Positions 20,582 through 31,780 of a stretch of 64,000 nucleotides of DNA are shown here, one piece after another. The notes below the pieces were generated by a model. That model was not told the origin of the DNA and did not search any database. It saw only the letters and a list, made by a program, of their open reading frames with translations. Numbering within the stretch: position 1 is the stretch's first letter; each line of letters opens with the position of its first letter. The position numbers were made by a program, and so were the translations under genes. The stretch lies in assembly GCF_029227915.1 (NCBI RefSeq), contig NC_079883.1, positions 5,644,001 through 5,708,000 on the forward strand. The letters run 5' to 3'. Source of the stretch: Hydractinia symbiolongicarpus. Taxonomy: Eukaryota; Cnidaria; Hydrozoa; Anthoathecata; Hydractiniidae.

Positions 20582-21390
20582 AGTCTTTAATTCCTTGTTA
20601 GGATGTTTATTAGTAGGTTGTAGAGGGTTGAATAAATGTCTATTAATCCAGAAGTCGGAGCTTTTACGCCAGAGGAAGGTATTCAAGACGAGGCGCTGCG
20701 CATCGATCGCGCTGCCTTGCTTGCCGATGATGTCGGACCTCGCGTTAGCTTGGCTTTGAAGTATGACGTAAGCGTAGAAACGCACGCTTTGGAATAACCG
20801 TTCAAGACCAATACGAGTGAGACCCTGGGATTTTTCCAGGACCATCGACTCCACGAGTCCTCGACAAGATAGCTAGGGCCTGAGCCAGGATAGTCCGAGC
20901 GATGCAGTTCCCAGCTACTGAAGAGGGTTTTGTTCCTCCACTCGCTCTTGCTGTCGCTTACACCAAATTCACGTGCTAATTGATGGAACTTTTGCTTGTT
21001 GAAAGGGTTGTTGAGACGTCGAAACCTATCGGAGCCTGGTAGAGAAATGTCGAGATCTTGAAGGATTTTACGAATCTGGAAGTACACGTGGAAGCGGTAA
21101 ACGGAGCAAACAAGAGGTAGGGATGTGGTTAGATGGTGCATAGAAATGCCGCAAGTGGATGTTGCGCAGTTGGTAGCAAAATTAAGCTGAGTGGACCAGA
21201 GGCTGAAGGGGTGGATTTGCCATGTATTCAACACCGCACCAGAGTGGAATTCATCAAAGATATTGGGGAATTTCACCATGAACGAGGACCCCTTCGCATC
21301 AATAACGAGGTCTTGCGTTGCGAGACCATCACCCTTAAGTCTCTCGAGATAACTCCCGTGTGTGGCAGTCAGAGCGAAATCAACATCCAT
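20582..21390 (-). pseudogene. Polinton structural-type gene with a frameshift
   Basis: Two overlapping minus-strand frames make up one gene. The upstream frame includes HHLTTSLPLVCSVYRFHVYF, RFRRLNNPFNKQKFHQLARE and ELHRSDYPGSGPSYLVEDS. The frame then changes near 20,850, where the next continues with GLTRIGLERLFQSVRFYAYV and SDIIGKQGSAIDAQRL. A start at 21,141 (MHHLTTS) or further up at 21,390 is possible. It lies directly upstream of the capsid-like gene. I do not know its function. Confidence 0.5.
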
Positions 21391-21900
21391 AAGGCGGGGT
21401 CTAAGTCGATGGAAATCGGTGATTTGGAAGTCCTCATCTCAATTGCGCCGGGTTTGTATAGAATTGAGGATTTCGCGGCCGTAGTCAACAGTCAAGCAGG
21501 GGATAGGATCAATCTCTTCGTACTCAAGAACGGAGTCTGTAGACTTAGGGTTAACAAGGGGTACAGTGTGATAATCGATCAACCACTGCAGGACATTATG
21601 GTACGGGCCTTTGATAATATTGTATTATTTACCGCGGGTGACTACGACAGCATCTACAATACTGACGTTCACCAGCGGCTGAGACTCGTATGCCCCCAAC
21701 TGGATCCGGATTATTCTTTTTTAAATGGTGAGAAATATACTAGCCCTGCTTCCTACTAAAGAGCTAAACGCTTGGGGAAATATGGTGACATGGAGTTTCG
21801 ACACTCCTGTATACCTCCGTCTTAAAGGTTCAACAGACAAGTTAGAGTTCATGCTCATCAACGAGTATCAAGACGCAAGAACCGTTTCGTGGGAATAACG
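21340..21900 (+). pseudogene. Possible minor-capsid/penton-like Polinton gene, frameshifted
   Basis: Segments LISIAPGLYRIEDFAAVVNS, VCRLRVNKGYSVIIDQPL and FLNGEKYTSPASY in one frame, then LPTKELNAWGNMVTWSF and DKLEFMLINEYQD in another (frame change near 21,740; stop about 21,895). The alternation of short beta segments around a G-x-Y-x-I-E-D motif is like the small jelly-roll structural proteins encoded near Polinton capsid genes. Low certainty. Confidence 0.4.
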
Positions 21901-21923
21901 ATGCACTTGCTTATAGAGTAAAT

Positions 21924-22571
21924 ATGACAGACATTGCTAAGCTTTACCCGAGCTTACTGTCTGCAGCTGCGGAAGACAGGCATGAGGATACTTAACAGGT
22001 CTACAGGCTGAAGAAAATCGAAGAAGTTGATCAATACTTGCGAGCCGAGATTAAAGAGCGTGACAAGCTCGCCAAAAAGTTCAAAATGCATGGTACGTGG
22101 GTTCAATATACTGATATCGGGCTACTAGCGGTAAGTGTGATAACTTCCGGCGTTTGTATCGGTAGTATACTCTTAGGAATCGGTGTGTCATTGGCCGTGG
22201 CTATGGGTGGAATTACGATTGCCGTAGGTCTGGGACAAGCTGGTCTACGGAACGCGGGGAAGAGGCTAGGTGTCAAGAGTAAGAAGCTTGAAAGTATCAG
22301 ATTATTGGCGAAGACCAAAATCAACTCTACTGTTGACCTTATCAGCAGAGCTGTGGAGAATGGTGTGATTAGCGACTACGAGTTCAACCTAATCATGCAG
22401 GAAAAGCAAAAATATCTGGTGCTGAAGGAGCAAGCCCAACAACAAACACGCACAATCGTGGACTCAATCAATGAACGGGAGCGACAGGAACTTGTCGTGA
22501 AAGGGCGTGAGGCGGCCAAGGATGAACTACTCAAAAAGCTTCAATCTGCGCAGTATGTCAGCGGTACTTAG
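21924..22571 (+). pseudogene. Polinton membrane/coiled-coil protein with one nonsense codon
   Basis: ATG 21,924 (MTDIAKLYPSLLSAAAEDRH) to stop 22,569; one in-frame TAA at 21,993 separates a 23-residue start from the rest. The remainder has VYRLKKIEEVDQYLRAEIKE, two hydrophobic Gly-rich segments (about residues 75-100) and a long charged helix to the C-terminus. This architecture recurs in cnidarian Polintons and might be a membrane-active or structural component. Apart from the nonsense codon the frame is clean. Confidence 0.6.
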
Positions 22572-22617
22572 AAGCTCCGGCTGCTTATTCATAGATCTAG
22601 TGTGTTTTGTCGACACA

Positions 22618-22899
22618 TTAGACGGTTTCAAGCACTTCTCCAGTATCATAGTCGATGATACGATCACAGTCATATACGACACGTCGCTGCTTTTCGGAGA
22701 GCTGTCTCGAGTATTGTTCGAGATTTTTCTGCCAAGCAAGCCTGACGCAAGGTTCACAATAGGGACCGTCTGTTTGTGTCGAAACGGACTTGTACTTGGC
22801 CTTGCGGATAGCTTCGAGAAGAGGACCTCTATTCATAGTTGAGTAGTTACGAATCTTTAGTGCTTTTGCTTCTTTTTTCAGTGCCTTAACGTCGTTCAT
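22618..22899 (-). CDS. SAP/Rho_N-like small protein
   Basis: Start chosen at 22,899 (MNDVKALKKEAKALKIRNYS); the frame is open 45 nt further up, but without SAP-like sequence. The N-terminal 35 residues fit a SAP or Rho_N nucleic-acid-binding helix pair (LKKEAKALKIRNYSTMNRGP). The C-terminal part is charged with a CEPC pair. The frame is intact to TAG 22,618. Confidence 0.5.
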   Translation of the reverse strand: MNDVKALKKEAKALKIRNYSTMNRGPLLEAIRKAKYKSVSTQTDGPYCEPCVRLAWQKNLEQYSRQLSEKQRRVVYDCDRIIDYDTGEVLETV

Positions 22900-22948
22900 G
22901 TTTGTTTTTATGTTGAAGTACAACATAGAACCTTGATAATCCACTTAC

Positions 22949-23554
22949 AAGACAGTGAAGCCCTTTTTATCATCAGAGTCAGAGTCGCTAAGGTATGAGG
23001 TACCATAAAACTCGACATCCTTATACTTGCACTCTTCGAGGTATGTCTGGAGATAATAGTTTTCGCCTTGCTTATAGATGCCGGCGGACTTGATGATAGC
23101 CTTACACTCGCAGCTGTCCTCCGGTACCTTTTTTTTGTATAAATTGGTTTTGATTTTACCCTCTCACTCCTTCAGCTTGGTATTGATATATCGCCCTTGT
23201 TTCTAGGGAGTAGTAGTGAAGCAATGACCCTCGAGGGACTCCACCTTGAACAGTACTTCTTCATATTTTTCTGTCCACTCGGGGTGGTAGGTGGGTCAAA
23301 TGACATGGTGAGAGCGAAACCCTCCGAGTAACGGAGGCATATTTGGAATGGATCTTTTGGGGTGTCTTGATCAGTAAAGGAGCTACTTTGTCGCTATTTT
23401 TATAGGCAATCAAAAAGCGTTCATCTTTGCCCTTGTTTGCTGGAATAGGATCGCTTAGCATGATATTTTCAACGTTTACTTCTTCAATATTTAATGGTTT
23501 CGCTTTGGCGTAAAATTCCCTTGATTTAAAAGTCTCGTCACCGAATTTGAACAT
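22949..23554 (-). pseudogene. Polinton conserved gene, frameshifted, two or more stops
   Basis: Starts MFKFGDETFKSREFYAKAKP at 23,554, followed by NIMLSDPIPANKGKDERFLI and LLIKTPQKIHSKYASV. It then changes frame near 23,300 and continues with EWTEKYEEVLFKVESLEGH, stops near 23,203 and 23,165, and the acidic end FYGTSYLSDSDSDDKKG. A protein of this layout is common in cnidarian Polintons; function unknown. Confidence 0.5.
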
Positions 23555-23582
23555 CCTTTTATTTGTGCATACTAGACTTCAA

Positions 23583-23738
23583 CTAGGGTTTAGTACAAGG
23601 ACAACTTCCACCATTACACGTGATGTACTCTTGGTAACAATACCAGCAGAGCGGCTTGGCTCTTATGAAGAACCTTAGTCCACAGCGACATCTGTCGTAT
23701 TCGTCGAGGATCGCTTCACACTCATCGCATTGTTCCAT
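23583..23738 (-). CDS. Small cysteine-rich zinc-ribbon-like protein, 51 aa
   Basis: ATG at 23,738 gives MEQCDECEAILDEYDRCRCG and later LCWYCYQEYITCNGGSCPC, ending TAG 23,583. The CxxC, CxC, CxxC and CPC groups suggest one or two zinc-binding ribbons. Intact, and too short to be picked up by a simple length cutoff. Confidence 0.55.
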   Translation of the reverse strand: MEQCDECEAILDEYDRCRCGLRFFIRAKPLCWYCYQEYITCNGGSCPCTKP

Positions 23739-23839
23739 TTATCTTACATCCCCGGGGTGTAAGATAGTTAGCGATCTCCATACCTTATACTAACCCCCAC
23801 GAGGATCTCCAGGGGGGCACGTCCTGAGATCTGAAATGC

Positions 23840-24312
23840 TCCAGGACATGCGTGAGCATCAAAGGCATCCGTCCAACAGCTCCGGCGCACATTTCCAGGG
23901 TCATGAAACGATCCGGAACATGCTTGAGCACCTCTGGATCATCCATCCAACAGCCCCGGTACACATTTCCTGCGTCATGAAACGGTCTGGAACAAATTGC
24001 AGCAGCCAGGAGTACCGCTCAACCGCCATTGTACACATTTCCTGGGTCTTGAAGTGGTCAGGAATAAACTCGAGCGCCCCAGGGTTCTTTTTGAACCGCC
24101 CCGGTACACATTTCTTGCGTTTTGAAAGTCTCTGGAACAATCGTGAGTATCCATGGATTCTTTTCAACCGCCCTGATACACATTTTCCGGCTCTTGAAAG
24201 TCTCTGGAACATACTGGAGCGCCCAGGGTTCTTTCTGAACCGCCATGACACACATTTTTTGAAACGCATTCTTGAAACGGTCGCGAGTTGCATTCTCATG
24301 ATGTCGGCTCAT
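23840..24312 (-). pseudogene. DUF4116-type repeat protein, frameshifted
   Basis: Repeats of about 23-26 residues carry the pattern MC-x-x-AV-x-x-x-PW-x-L-x-x-VP-x-x-F-K. Examples are MCVMAVQKEPWALQYVPETF, MCIRAVEKNPWILTIVPETF and, in the next frame, MCTMAVERYSWLLQFVPDRF. Four or five units are visible. The frame changes near 24,080 and stops near 23,901. This matches the DUF4116 repeat known from large DNA viruses and some Polintons; function unknown. Confidence 0.65.
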
Positions 24313-24364
24313 GTTTATTATTATATCCCGGGCTCAACTAGCGGTCACAACTCTAGGGACTTAT

Positions 24365-24545
24365 CCCTACTTGATTGCGCATGCTCGAAATTTTGTTGAT
24401 GTCAGCTAGTCGCTATTGCGCATGCTCGAGATTTTGTCGGAATTCCCGGAATTGTCGGATTTATAGGATTCGGGGAATTCGGGATTTCGGCGATTTCCCT
24501 TGTTGTCGTCGTCGACTGTGCTAGAACATACATTTTACTATCTCT
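24365..24545 (-). repeat. Polinton right terminal inverted repeat
   Basis: Reverse complement of the left repeat; ends CATTTTACTATCTCT. Followed by tttgc at 24,546-24,550, equal to the left flank. Confidence 0.9.
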
Positions 24546-25537
24546 TTTGCCGAAAAAAACATAGTAAGAAAAAAATAATCAGGCTCTAATTATTGTTTTC
24601 ACAACTAAGAACAACCTAATTTTATATTTTAGCATAAGATAAGAACAATCCAGAAAGCAATTTTGTTTTTGACTATTTTGTTCATGCATACAAATATAGA
24701 CCGCCGTTAGCAACAAAAAACATCTATTGTGGAGAAATTTGATAAACACACTATTAAGGGGTTAGGTTAAGCGAGATAATAAATTAATTGCCTCGTTTAT
24801 TCCGGTCGTTTGCAAAAGTATTTGCACCGACGGCTACGATTTGTTAGATAAACATTCTATTTCGTACAACACAAAAAAATTCGTGAAGAAAAGTGAAAAA
24901 TTAAAAGAGGTATTGACTGCACCAGCAAATTTCGAGTTTTGAGGTCGCATTATTAATCCGGTCCGGGGTTTTCGAACATATTATGTCAATAACTTTTGAT
25001 AGACAAGTCCAAATTGATTCAAACTTAGTACACTTACACTACGTCATTAAAGACACAGAATGGCAGAAATACATTTTTGCTTATGTGATCACCTTTGGTC
25101 TGACGTCATCGAAAGTTAAAATTTCTTCAAAATACCACTATCTGCTTAAATGCTTTCTCATACCTTTTTTTTGGACAGAGCGCTTTCCCTTTTTAAAAGT
25201 TCAATGAATTTTGATTTCTTGAAATATGATTCTTTTCCACGTGCTTTCCAATTTGTAAGAATTTTTACACCATTAACATTTAAAGAAACAAACTGTTACT
25301 TCATTGGAAAAGTTGATTTTTTTTAACTTTTCAGATTGTCTCTAAAAAAAAATTTGGAAAATATAATGAAGCGACACATGATGACATCAAAATAAATGTT
25401 GCCCACAATTTCTGCACTTTAATATTTTGGAGATTTTGTAGACTTCAAATGCTGTCAATAATTCTTTAATACCATATTTCCTCTAATAACAGGCCCCTCA
25501 AGTACTAGATCCATTTCTAATTGTACACACACGCCCC

Positions 25538-26935
25538 TGTTTTAAATATAAAGAACCCTTGTCAAATACAATGTTTCTTTTTATTGTAGACCCCCTTTTA
25601 AGATTAATAGTGGACCCGTCTTATATTAGAAACAGTATAATTTCAGCTACCAATTTGCAGCGTCATTGACTTAGGATTAGGTGTAGCAAAATTCAATTTA
25701 ATTCATGTGAAACCCTGCCTGCAAGACGATAAATTACAAAATAGCTGGGTCAATAAAAAACTTTTTTATTATTAATTCAAAGTATGAGAAACGCTCTTCA
25801 AAGTTCTTCATTTCATTCCGCTTGCTCAACTTGGGATCCTTTCTTACTAATACAGGAAGTAAAGTACTGTTTTTCGCTTCCTTTGTCCTGTAAATTTTGT
25901 TCCACTTGTGTATCTTCTTTGGCCTTCAAGAAGCACATAGTAAGTCTAGACAGCTTGATTGGTTCATGAGGAACCAAACGTTGGCAATCCTTTCGATCGA
26001 ACTGAAGACGCAGACGTCCACAAGTCTTCGCCATAAAACTGACAATTGACATGGACTCGGAAAATGACTGGGACATTGATATCAGTAATAAAAAATATAT
26101 AAAGAGAGTGAAAGCAAAGGGAAAAGGATACCGAATTTTTCCCATTTTTCCTCCTGAACCTCATTCCAGAAATTATAGAACCTATTTATACTAGCCTCCC
26201 TCTAATTATAGTCCCATCTTAGAAGTGGGGAAATAAAAAGGAACCGATATATAAAAAGAAATTCGTTCTGTTGTTAATAATACATGCTACTGCATTTTTA
26301 TCTAATGTAACAAGTAACATAATCGCTATCCGAATCTCTTCCTTTCATACTGCACAAACAAGAGCAGCTTTGATCACTGATTCGATAAATGGCTCCATTG
26401 TAACTGGAACGTTTTTTTATACAAAGCCCTATGTATTCATTCCTGGTAACAGGGCTTCCGTCATTAACGTCTCTACTGTAACTACCACCTACTGAACCCT
26501 CACTAAGTTGCCAGAAGCACCCTATTATAAGCGTAAGTACAGAAAACTGTGGACTTAACTCCTATGCTCGCAGCTTATTTTATGTATTTTTGCCACAAAT
26601 ATACGAACTATGTGTGCGGATTGTTACTTAGGAATAAAAATTGCATGCCTTGTTCTATGTTTTTGCTATTAGTTTGTATAGGAAGAATTCTTCTATATCA
26701 AAGATCGTCTTAGTGAGACTTTGGAACAACTCATAAATAATAAGAGAGCATGATAAGTTTCCCCTAATAAAAAACATGCTTTCTGTAGCATTTTACGAAG
26801 TGTTTATAAAAATGTTCTTCCTTTTTTGTAAGATAAAATACCACCTGGAATTAGTGTTAATTACTATAGCACAGTATACGGAGAATCCTCAAAATTTTAC
26901 TAATTAATTTTTCACTACTTTTTTGCGTGTTTGTT
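25538..26935. repeat. Segmental duplicate of 3,090-4,880
   Basis: A diverged copy of the 3' region of gene B with the WSC-like exon and its flanks, lacking the ~390-bp hairpin-containing insert. Truncated at the right by LINE sequence from 26,915. Confidence 0.7.
26298..26521 (-). CDS. WSC-like last exon, copy 3 (isolated)
   Basis: Again 224 nt, open to TAA, with the conserved acceptor (TTATAATAG before GGTGC). Starts C-F-W-Q-L-S-E-G. The first cysteine of CxxxC is Tyr (NEYIGLC), and a new cysteine appears in SCSCLCSM. No 43-nt or coiled-coil exon is nearby, since LINE sequence starts at 26,915. It is probably an unspliced remnant, but the frame has survived. Confidence 0.45.
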
Positions 26936-27430
26936 AAATAACGTTGTCAAAATGGTTCCCAAATATTTCCAAGCATTGTTAACATCTTTTGTTTGAGACA
27001 AAGGTTCGAAATCGCATGACGAAGGATCTGCTTTTAGTGCATTTGGATCATACAGTCTATAATTTCTGCATATTATGGTTCTAGGGCTGAAACGATTGTG
27101 ATTTAGTTTTCGTATACAACCAATAAGATCATGATCACTCATGTTTAAAGCAGCTGTTATAGTTTTTGAAATGTTTTTATCGCTACTAGATAACACTACA
27201 TCTATCAAAGTGCTTGAGTTATTCGTAACCCTTGTAGGACTCGTTATTAATTGTTTTAAACTATTTCTAGCAATGATATTTTTTAATTCTTTGTTGTCTG
27301 ATTTAACGAGAAAATTAACGTTTTTATCCCCAAGGAGAATTATCTCTTGACAGCATTTGCTTGTTGTGACCAGAACCTTCTCAAAAGTTTCGTTAAAATC
27401 TTTGGGTAGATGCTTTGAGATATCCGGATC
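26915..27430 (-). pseudogene. LINE endonuclease (EEP) fragment
   Basis: Minus-strand segments NVNFLVKSDNKELKNI, TLIDVVLSSSDKN and SDHDLIGCIRKLNH, the last resembling the S-D-H catalytic end of an endonuclease/exonuclease/phosphatase domain. The reverse transcriptase of this element is absent. Different from the LINE on the plus strand downstream. Confidence 0.65.
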
Positions 27431-28121
27431 TATACACAGTACTATACATAATATTTAAACGTCATTATAATACTACCTTTCGATTATAAAGCTATTATTT
27501 CAAATATAGTACTATTCTATGGTCTCTGCAGTATTACCCTTTTATAACCGTATTCGGTTTACTATGAAACGCGTTGCCTGCCAAAAATAAAAGAATGTGT
27601 CAACAAAATACCGATCGAGATAATAATGGAAAAATAAACTTTGCGATGCTGCATTTTCAGCTGCATCACTTGCATGTCCGTATATTATGTGTCTAAGGGG
27701 TATGGACATAAAATTCAAACTAAATTAGAACATTCTGTGTCAAAGGAGGAACTAAAACTAGCCAAAAATAAAGGAACCTCCAAGAAAGCTCTGCGTACGA
27801 GGTCGTCAAACTTTCTTAATATTTAAAATTTCATCAACCATTTTTATCACTCCACACAGGAGTTTTTTTTCGACAATACATTGTTTAACGTATACTTCTG
27901 TCCACTGCTTGTGAGAGCTTATTATAAAAATTATACAGAAAGGATAAAAAGCCGATATGAGTTATGCGTGTAGGAACGCATGTGAAAAAAATTAAAACAA
28001 AAACCACAAATTTCTTTAAAAATTGAAACTTTATATGTTAATACAATATTTTCCAAATAAAAACACAATAAAATATAGGATATACAAGTTCTTAGCACAT
28101 ATCTTAAATACATTTTTTCGA

Positions 28122-28890
28122 AATTAAACGAAGACAAACTGGACTTCATAATAAGAAAACTCATTCAATACAACGACTTATTCGAGAATGTTAAAAAGAT
28201 GAATAGCCAAATGGCAATATTGAACGATAATGTAAATGGTCTTGCTCAGAAGTTGCAAGAATTGATGCTTCTGTTTATAAACAACAACAGGCCAGGGACA
28301 ACAACAAGAGATATGTTGGTCATTGTTAACCAATAATTCAGACATTGAAAATAACACACAACATACAAATAAACGCACTAACGACCTAATAAAACTCTAG
28401 AAACAGCAAATAAGGCCATAAATGGTCTAGAACAATATGGCAGAAGAACAATGTTGAACGTAACGGTAATTCCCAGAACTGATAACGAAAATACTGATCA
28501 AATTATACAACAAATTACAAACCATCTGGGATTATCATTGGATGTAAATGACATAGACATATCCGACAGAATAAGGAGGATGCTACTATAATTGTTAAAT
28601 TTTGTACAAAAAGAGCCAGGGATCTTTTCTACCATGAAGGTCGAAAGCAGCTAAAAGAAAAGAAGTCTACAGCCAGCGATATTGGACTTGAGGGAGACAG
28701 CAAACTATACACTAAAGAAAGCCTAACCCAGGCAAATAGAAATGTATGCAGTGCAAGAAAGAAACTACTGAAGACCAAGAGATTTATGTTTGTATGGACG
28801 AGCAATAGTATCATCAAGGCAAGATGCGAGAAATCAAATCAATCAAACACACTCACAATCACCAGCAAGGAGCAAATTCAAAAACTTTAC
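28122..28890 (+). pseudogene. LINE ORF1 remnant
   Basis: Coiled-coil segment (KLNEDKLDFIIRKLIQYNDL and FENVKKMNSQMAILNDNVNG), then GLEQYGRRTMLNVTVIP and QITNHLGLSLDVNDIDISDR, which follow the layout of CR1/L2-type ORF1 proteins. Interrupted by stops near 28,333 and later. Confidence 0.55.
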
Positions 28891-29539
28891 TATCAAAACC
28901 AACCTTAAAACTTTGCCTAGATAGCTGTATAATGGTATTACAATGGTATTATCTAACTGACTCCTCCCTGTTGCCTTGTGCTTGCTCATGCTGATGTTAT
29001 TGAAAATATAATTTGCTCCATTTGTCGCAAAACATTCCTTAATGATTGCATATTCTCTGACCTAGGTACAACATGGATACACAGATCGTGTTTAAAATTA
29101 CCTAAACGCTCACTTCTTATTTTTTATTATCTTCCAAACCACGGTATTGCACCTTATGTCTAAAAGTTATACTTCTTTTTCATTAAGTAACTGATCTTTA
29201 CTAAACATAGTATCTGCTCTATTTGCAATAAATTTAAAAACTAAAATTTACTCTATTGTCAACTTGGTAAACATCATTGTCATGCAATTTTGTCTACACC
29301 GAAAGCAAAACTTTCTAAAAAGGGAAAACCATAGAGTTTCGTCCTGTGATGGTTGTTTCTCATTTCCTTATAGTAATATTGATAACAATACAAAATCTAA
29401 ACAACCATTCAATTTGACAACATTTGCAACCTGCCAACTCTTGAATAAGCTAGAACCCTCGACCATGATGAACCTATATGTCACAAATTCTCTTATTTTC
29501 AAACCTCTCAACTTGATAGGCATATAAGACAACAAAACA

Positions 29540-30475
29540 TTATATCCAAAGATATGTTTTCTTTTTTCCATTCCAACATTACGTCCTTGAATAGAAACTT
29601 TGACCAATTGTCTTGCGTAGTTGAGATTTTAGATCATAAAATTGATGTTATTGGTTTGAGTGGAACATGACACAGTAAAAACAAACTGTGTTTCTGCTAG
29701 CAACATGAAAGGATATCAAGAATTTGTGGGTATTCCGGGAAAATCACAAAATTCTGGTTGTAGATTTTACATCAAGGATTATATATTATATAATGTAAGA
29801 CAAAATTTAACTTGTGTCTTTAAATCAAATAAAGAAGAGTTTCAAATCCTTGCCATAGAGCTTCCATAAGGTAACATTGCAACTATTATTGTATATAGGC
29901 ATCCCATTAGTCATCATCTCATTGAATACCAGAATCACCTAGCTACTGTCCTACAAAAACTACAAAAAGAAAACAAGAAACTTATTGTTATGAGGGATTT
30001 TAATATTGATCTTTTAAAACGTAATACCCAACCTGAAACGGAGAGCTTTCTCGACCTTATGCTAAACAACTTAATGTTTCTTCAGTTTATAGGACCTACA
30101 AGGCTAAATGAAAAAGGGAAGTTAGACCATATCTATTATAATCACATAGTTGATGAACATTCCAATGGCAATCTTTTAAGTCCTGTAACTGATCATTTAC
30201 CCAAATTTTTCATAATTGTGACAAAGAGTTTTGATAAAAGCAACCACACAGACTTCAGAAGAGACTTTTCCAACTATGATGTAAAAGCATTGCAAAATGA
30301 TATTTCCAGAGAAGAATTGCTAAATAAAGTACTCCCATTAGATAATGTTGATGACAAATATAACACCTTTCATGAAAAGTTGGACCAATTAATAGATGCC
30401 CATGCACCGCTGACGCCTTTGAGAAATAAGCAAAGAAAACAAGCTGACAAACCTTTGATTAATGAACTTGATTAA
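29540..30475 (+). pseudogene. LINE endonuclease (EEP) domain, 3' part intact
   Basis: The 5' part is broken, starting HSNITSLNRNFDQL and carrying stops. The 3' part is open from 29,990 (MRDFNIDLLKRNTQPETESF) with RLNEKGKLDHIYYNH and VTDHLPKFFIIVTKS, giving the D-F-N, D-H and D-H catalytic positions of the EEP fold. Confidence 0.65.
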
Positions 30476-30639
30476 GGAACAGCACTAAATCTATAAATTT
30501 TATATAAAACATCAAAAACTGGAGGACTTGAAGTTGTTTGAGATCAAACGGCATAAAATTAATCATAAATTCGTTGTAGTAAGTATTATTATTAACGGTT
30601 CTTTGAAAATAACAAAAATAATATAAAAACATTGGGATA

Positions 30640-31780
30640 CAGTCAAATTGATCTTACACAGAAAGAAAACCAGTTGCAAGCCTATTACTCTTTTTAAAAA
30701 TGGGAAAACTATAAATAAACCAGTAGAGGTTGCCAGAATTATCAATAGTTATTTTGTGAATGTAGCTCCAGGACTAGTGGAAAAAATTCCCCAAGTTCAG
30801 TGCTTCCAAAAAGTGTTATATCGTCCCTAGATTCCAAAAAAGCTGAAGAAATATTCCAATTACGCATCAAAACTGTCAAAGATGTCAGCAATCAAATATC
30901 ATTATCCCTAGCTCACGTAATAAATGAGTTCTTCTCATCTGGTATATTTCCACAAAAACTGAAGACAGCTAATAATGTCTCTATTCAAAGGAGATGACCC
31001 ATGTGAGACTAAAAATTATCGTTCTATATCAATTCTCCCAATATTTGATGAAATAAGTAACAGGTTGATGCACCAACGGTTGACTTCAATTTTACAGAAA
31101 TACCATATTCTCAATCCATCTCAGTATGGTTTCCAAAAACATCGGTCAACCACACATGCTATTATTGAAGTTATAAAACATATTTCAGATGCACATTCTT
31201 AAAGTGAATTGTCTTGTTGCAAATTTCTAGATCTTGCCAAGGTATTTGACACAGTCAGTTACACCATACTTTTAAAAAAACTGGAACATTATGTAATACA
31301 GGGAGAAATAAATGAATGGTTTAGGTCATACTTATCAAACAGACAACAATGTGTTTCAATTTTGCATTGTTTATCAGCAGCACTGTATATTACCTGTGCT
31401 GTACCACAAGGATCTATACTGGGGCCCTACTTTTCATGGTATACACTAAAGATATGCAAATGCTACCAAATTGTTCAAAATTACTCAATTCGCTGATGAT
31501 ACCGGTCTTTTTATGAAGGGTAAATCTAACAAAACTCTCACTGAGTCCACCAATGCCGAATTGTCAAAAATTAGTGATTGGCTTGCATCAAATCCCGTTT
31601 AAATGTAAAAAAGTCAAACTGTTTATTTTTTAGCTTAACAAGAGACAGCCAACAGCTCAAACTTAAGATCATGAACACTGCAATAGAGCAAAAACGGGCA
31701 GTAATTATTTCAGTATTTTCTTCGAAGCACAGAGTCTCTCAAGGTATTGGCATCCTGATAAATTGAAATGTCTTATTCCG
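30640..31780 (+). pseudogene. LINE reverse transcriptase remnant
   Basis: Fragments YRSISILPIFDEISNRL, LNPSQYGFQKHRSTTHAI, the A motif LDLAKVFDTV, the B motif AVPQGSILGP and the C motif FADD (TQFADDTGLF). Frames change several times and stops separate them. Not functional. Confidence 0.75.

Larger units (their letters stand above)
14397..24545. mobile_element. Polinton/Maverick element, degenerate
   Basis: A 10.1-kb insertion bounded by inverted repeats that begin AGAGATAGTAAAATG and flanked by the direct repeat tttgc (ttttgc if one base of asymmetry is allowed; Polintons make 6-bp target duplications and start with AG). Inside are polymerase B, ATPase and integrase remnants and capsid-type genes on both strands. 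G+C is obviously higher than in the flanks. Most long genes carry stops or frameshifts, so the element is dead. No adenoviral-type protease was recognised. Confidence 0.9.

Noticed and set aside
21133-21335. 5' extension of the plus-strand structural-type gene
   Set aside because: Antisense to the better supported minus-strand gene; conserved-looking segments start only after about 21,340.
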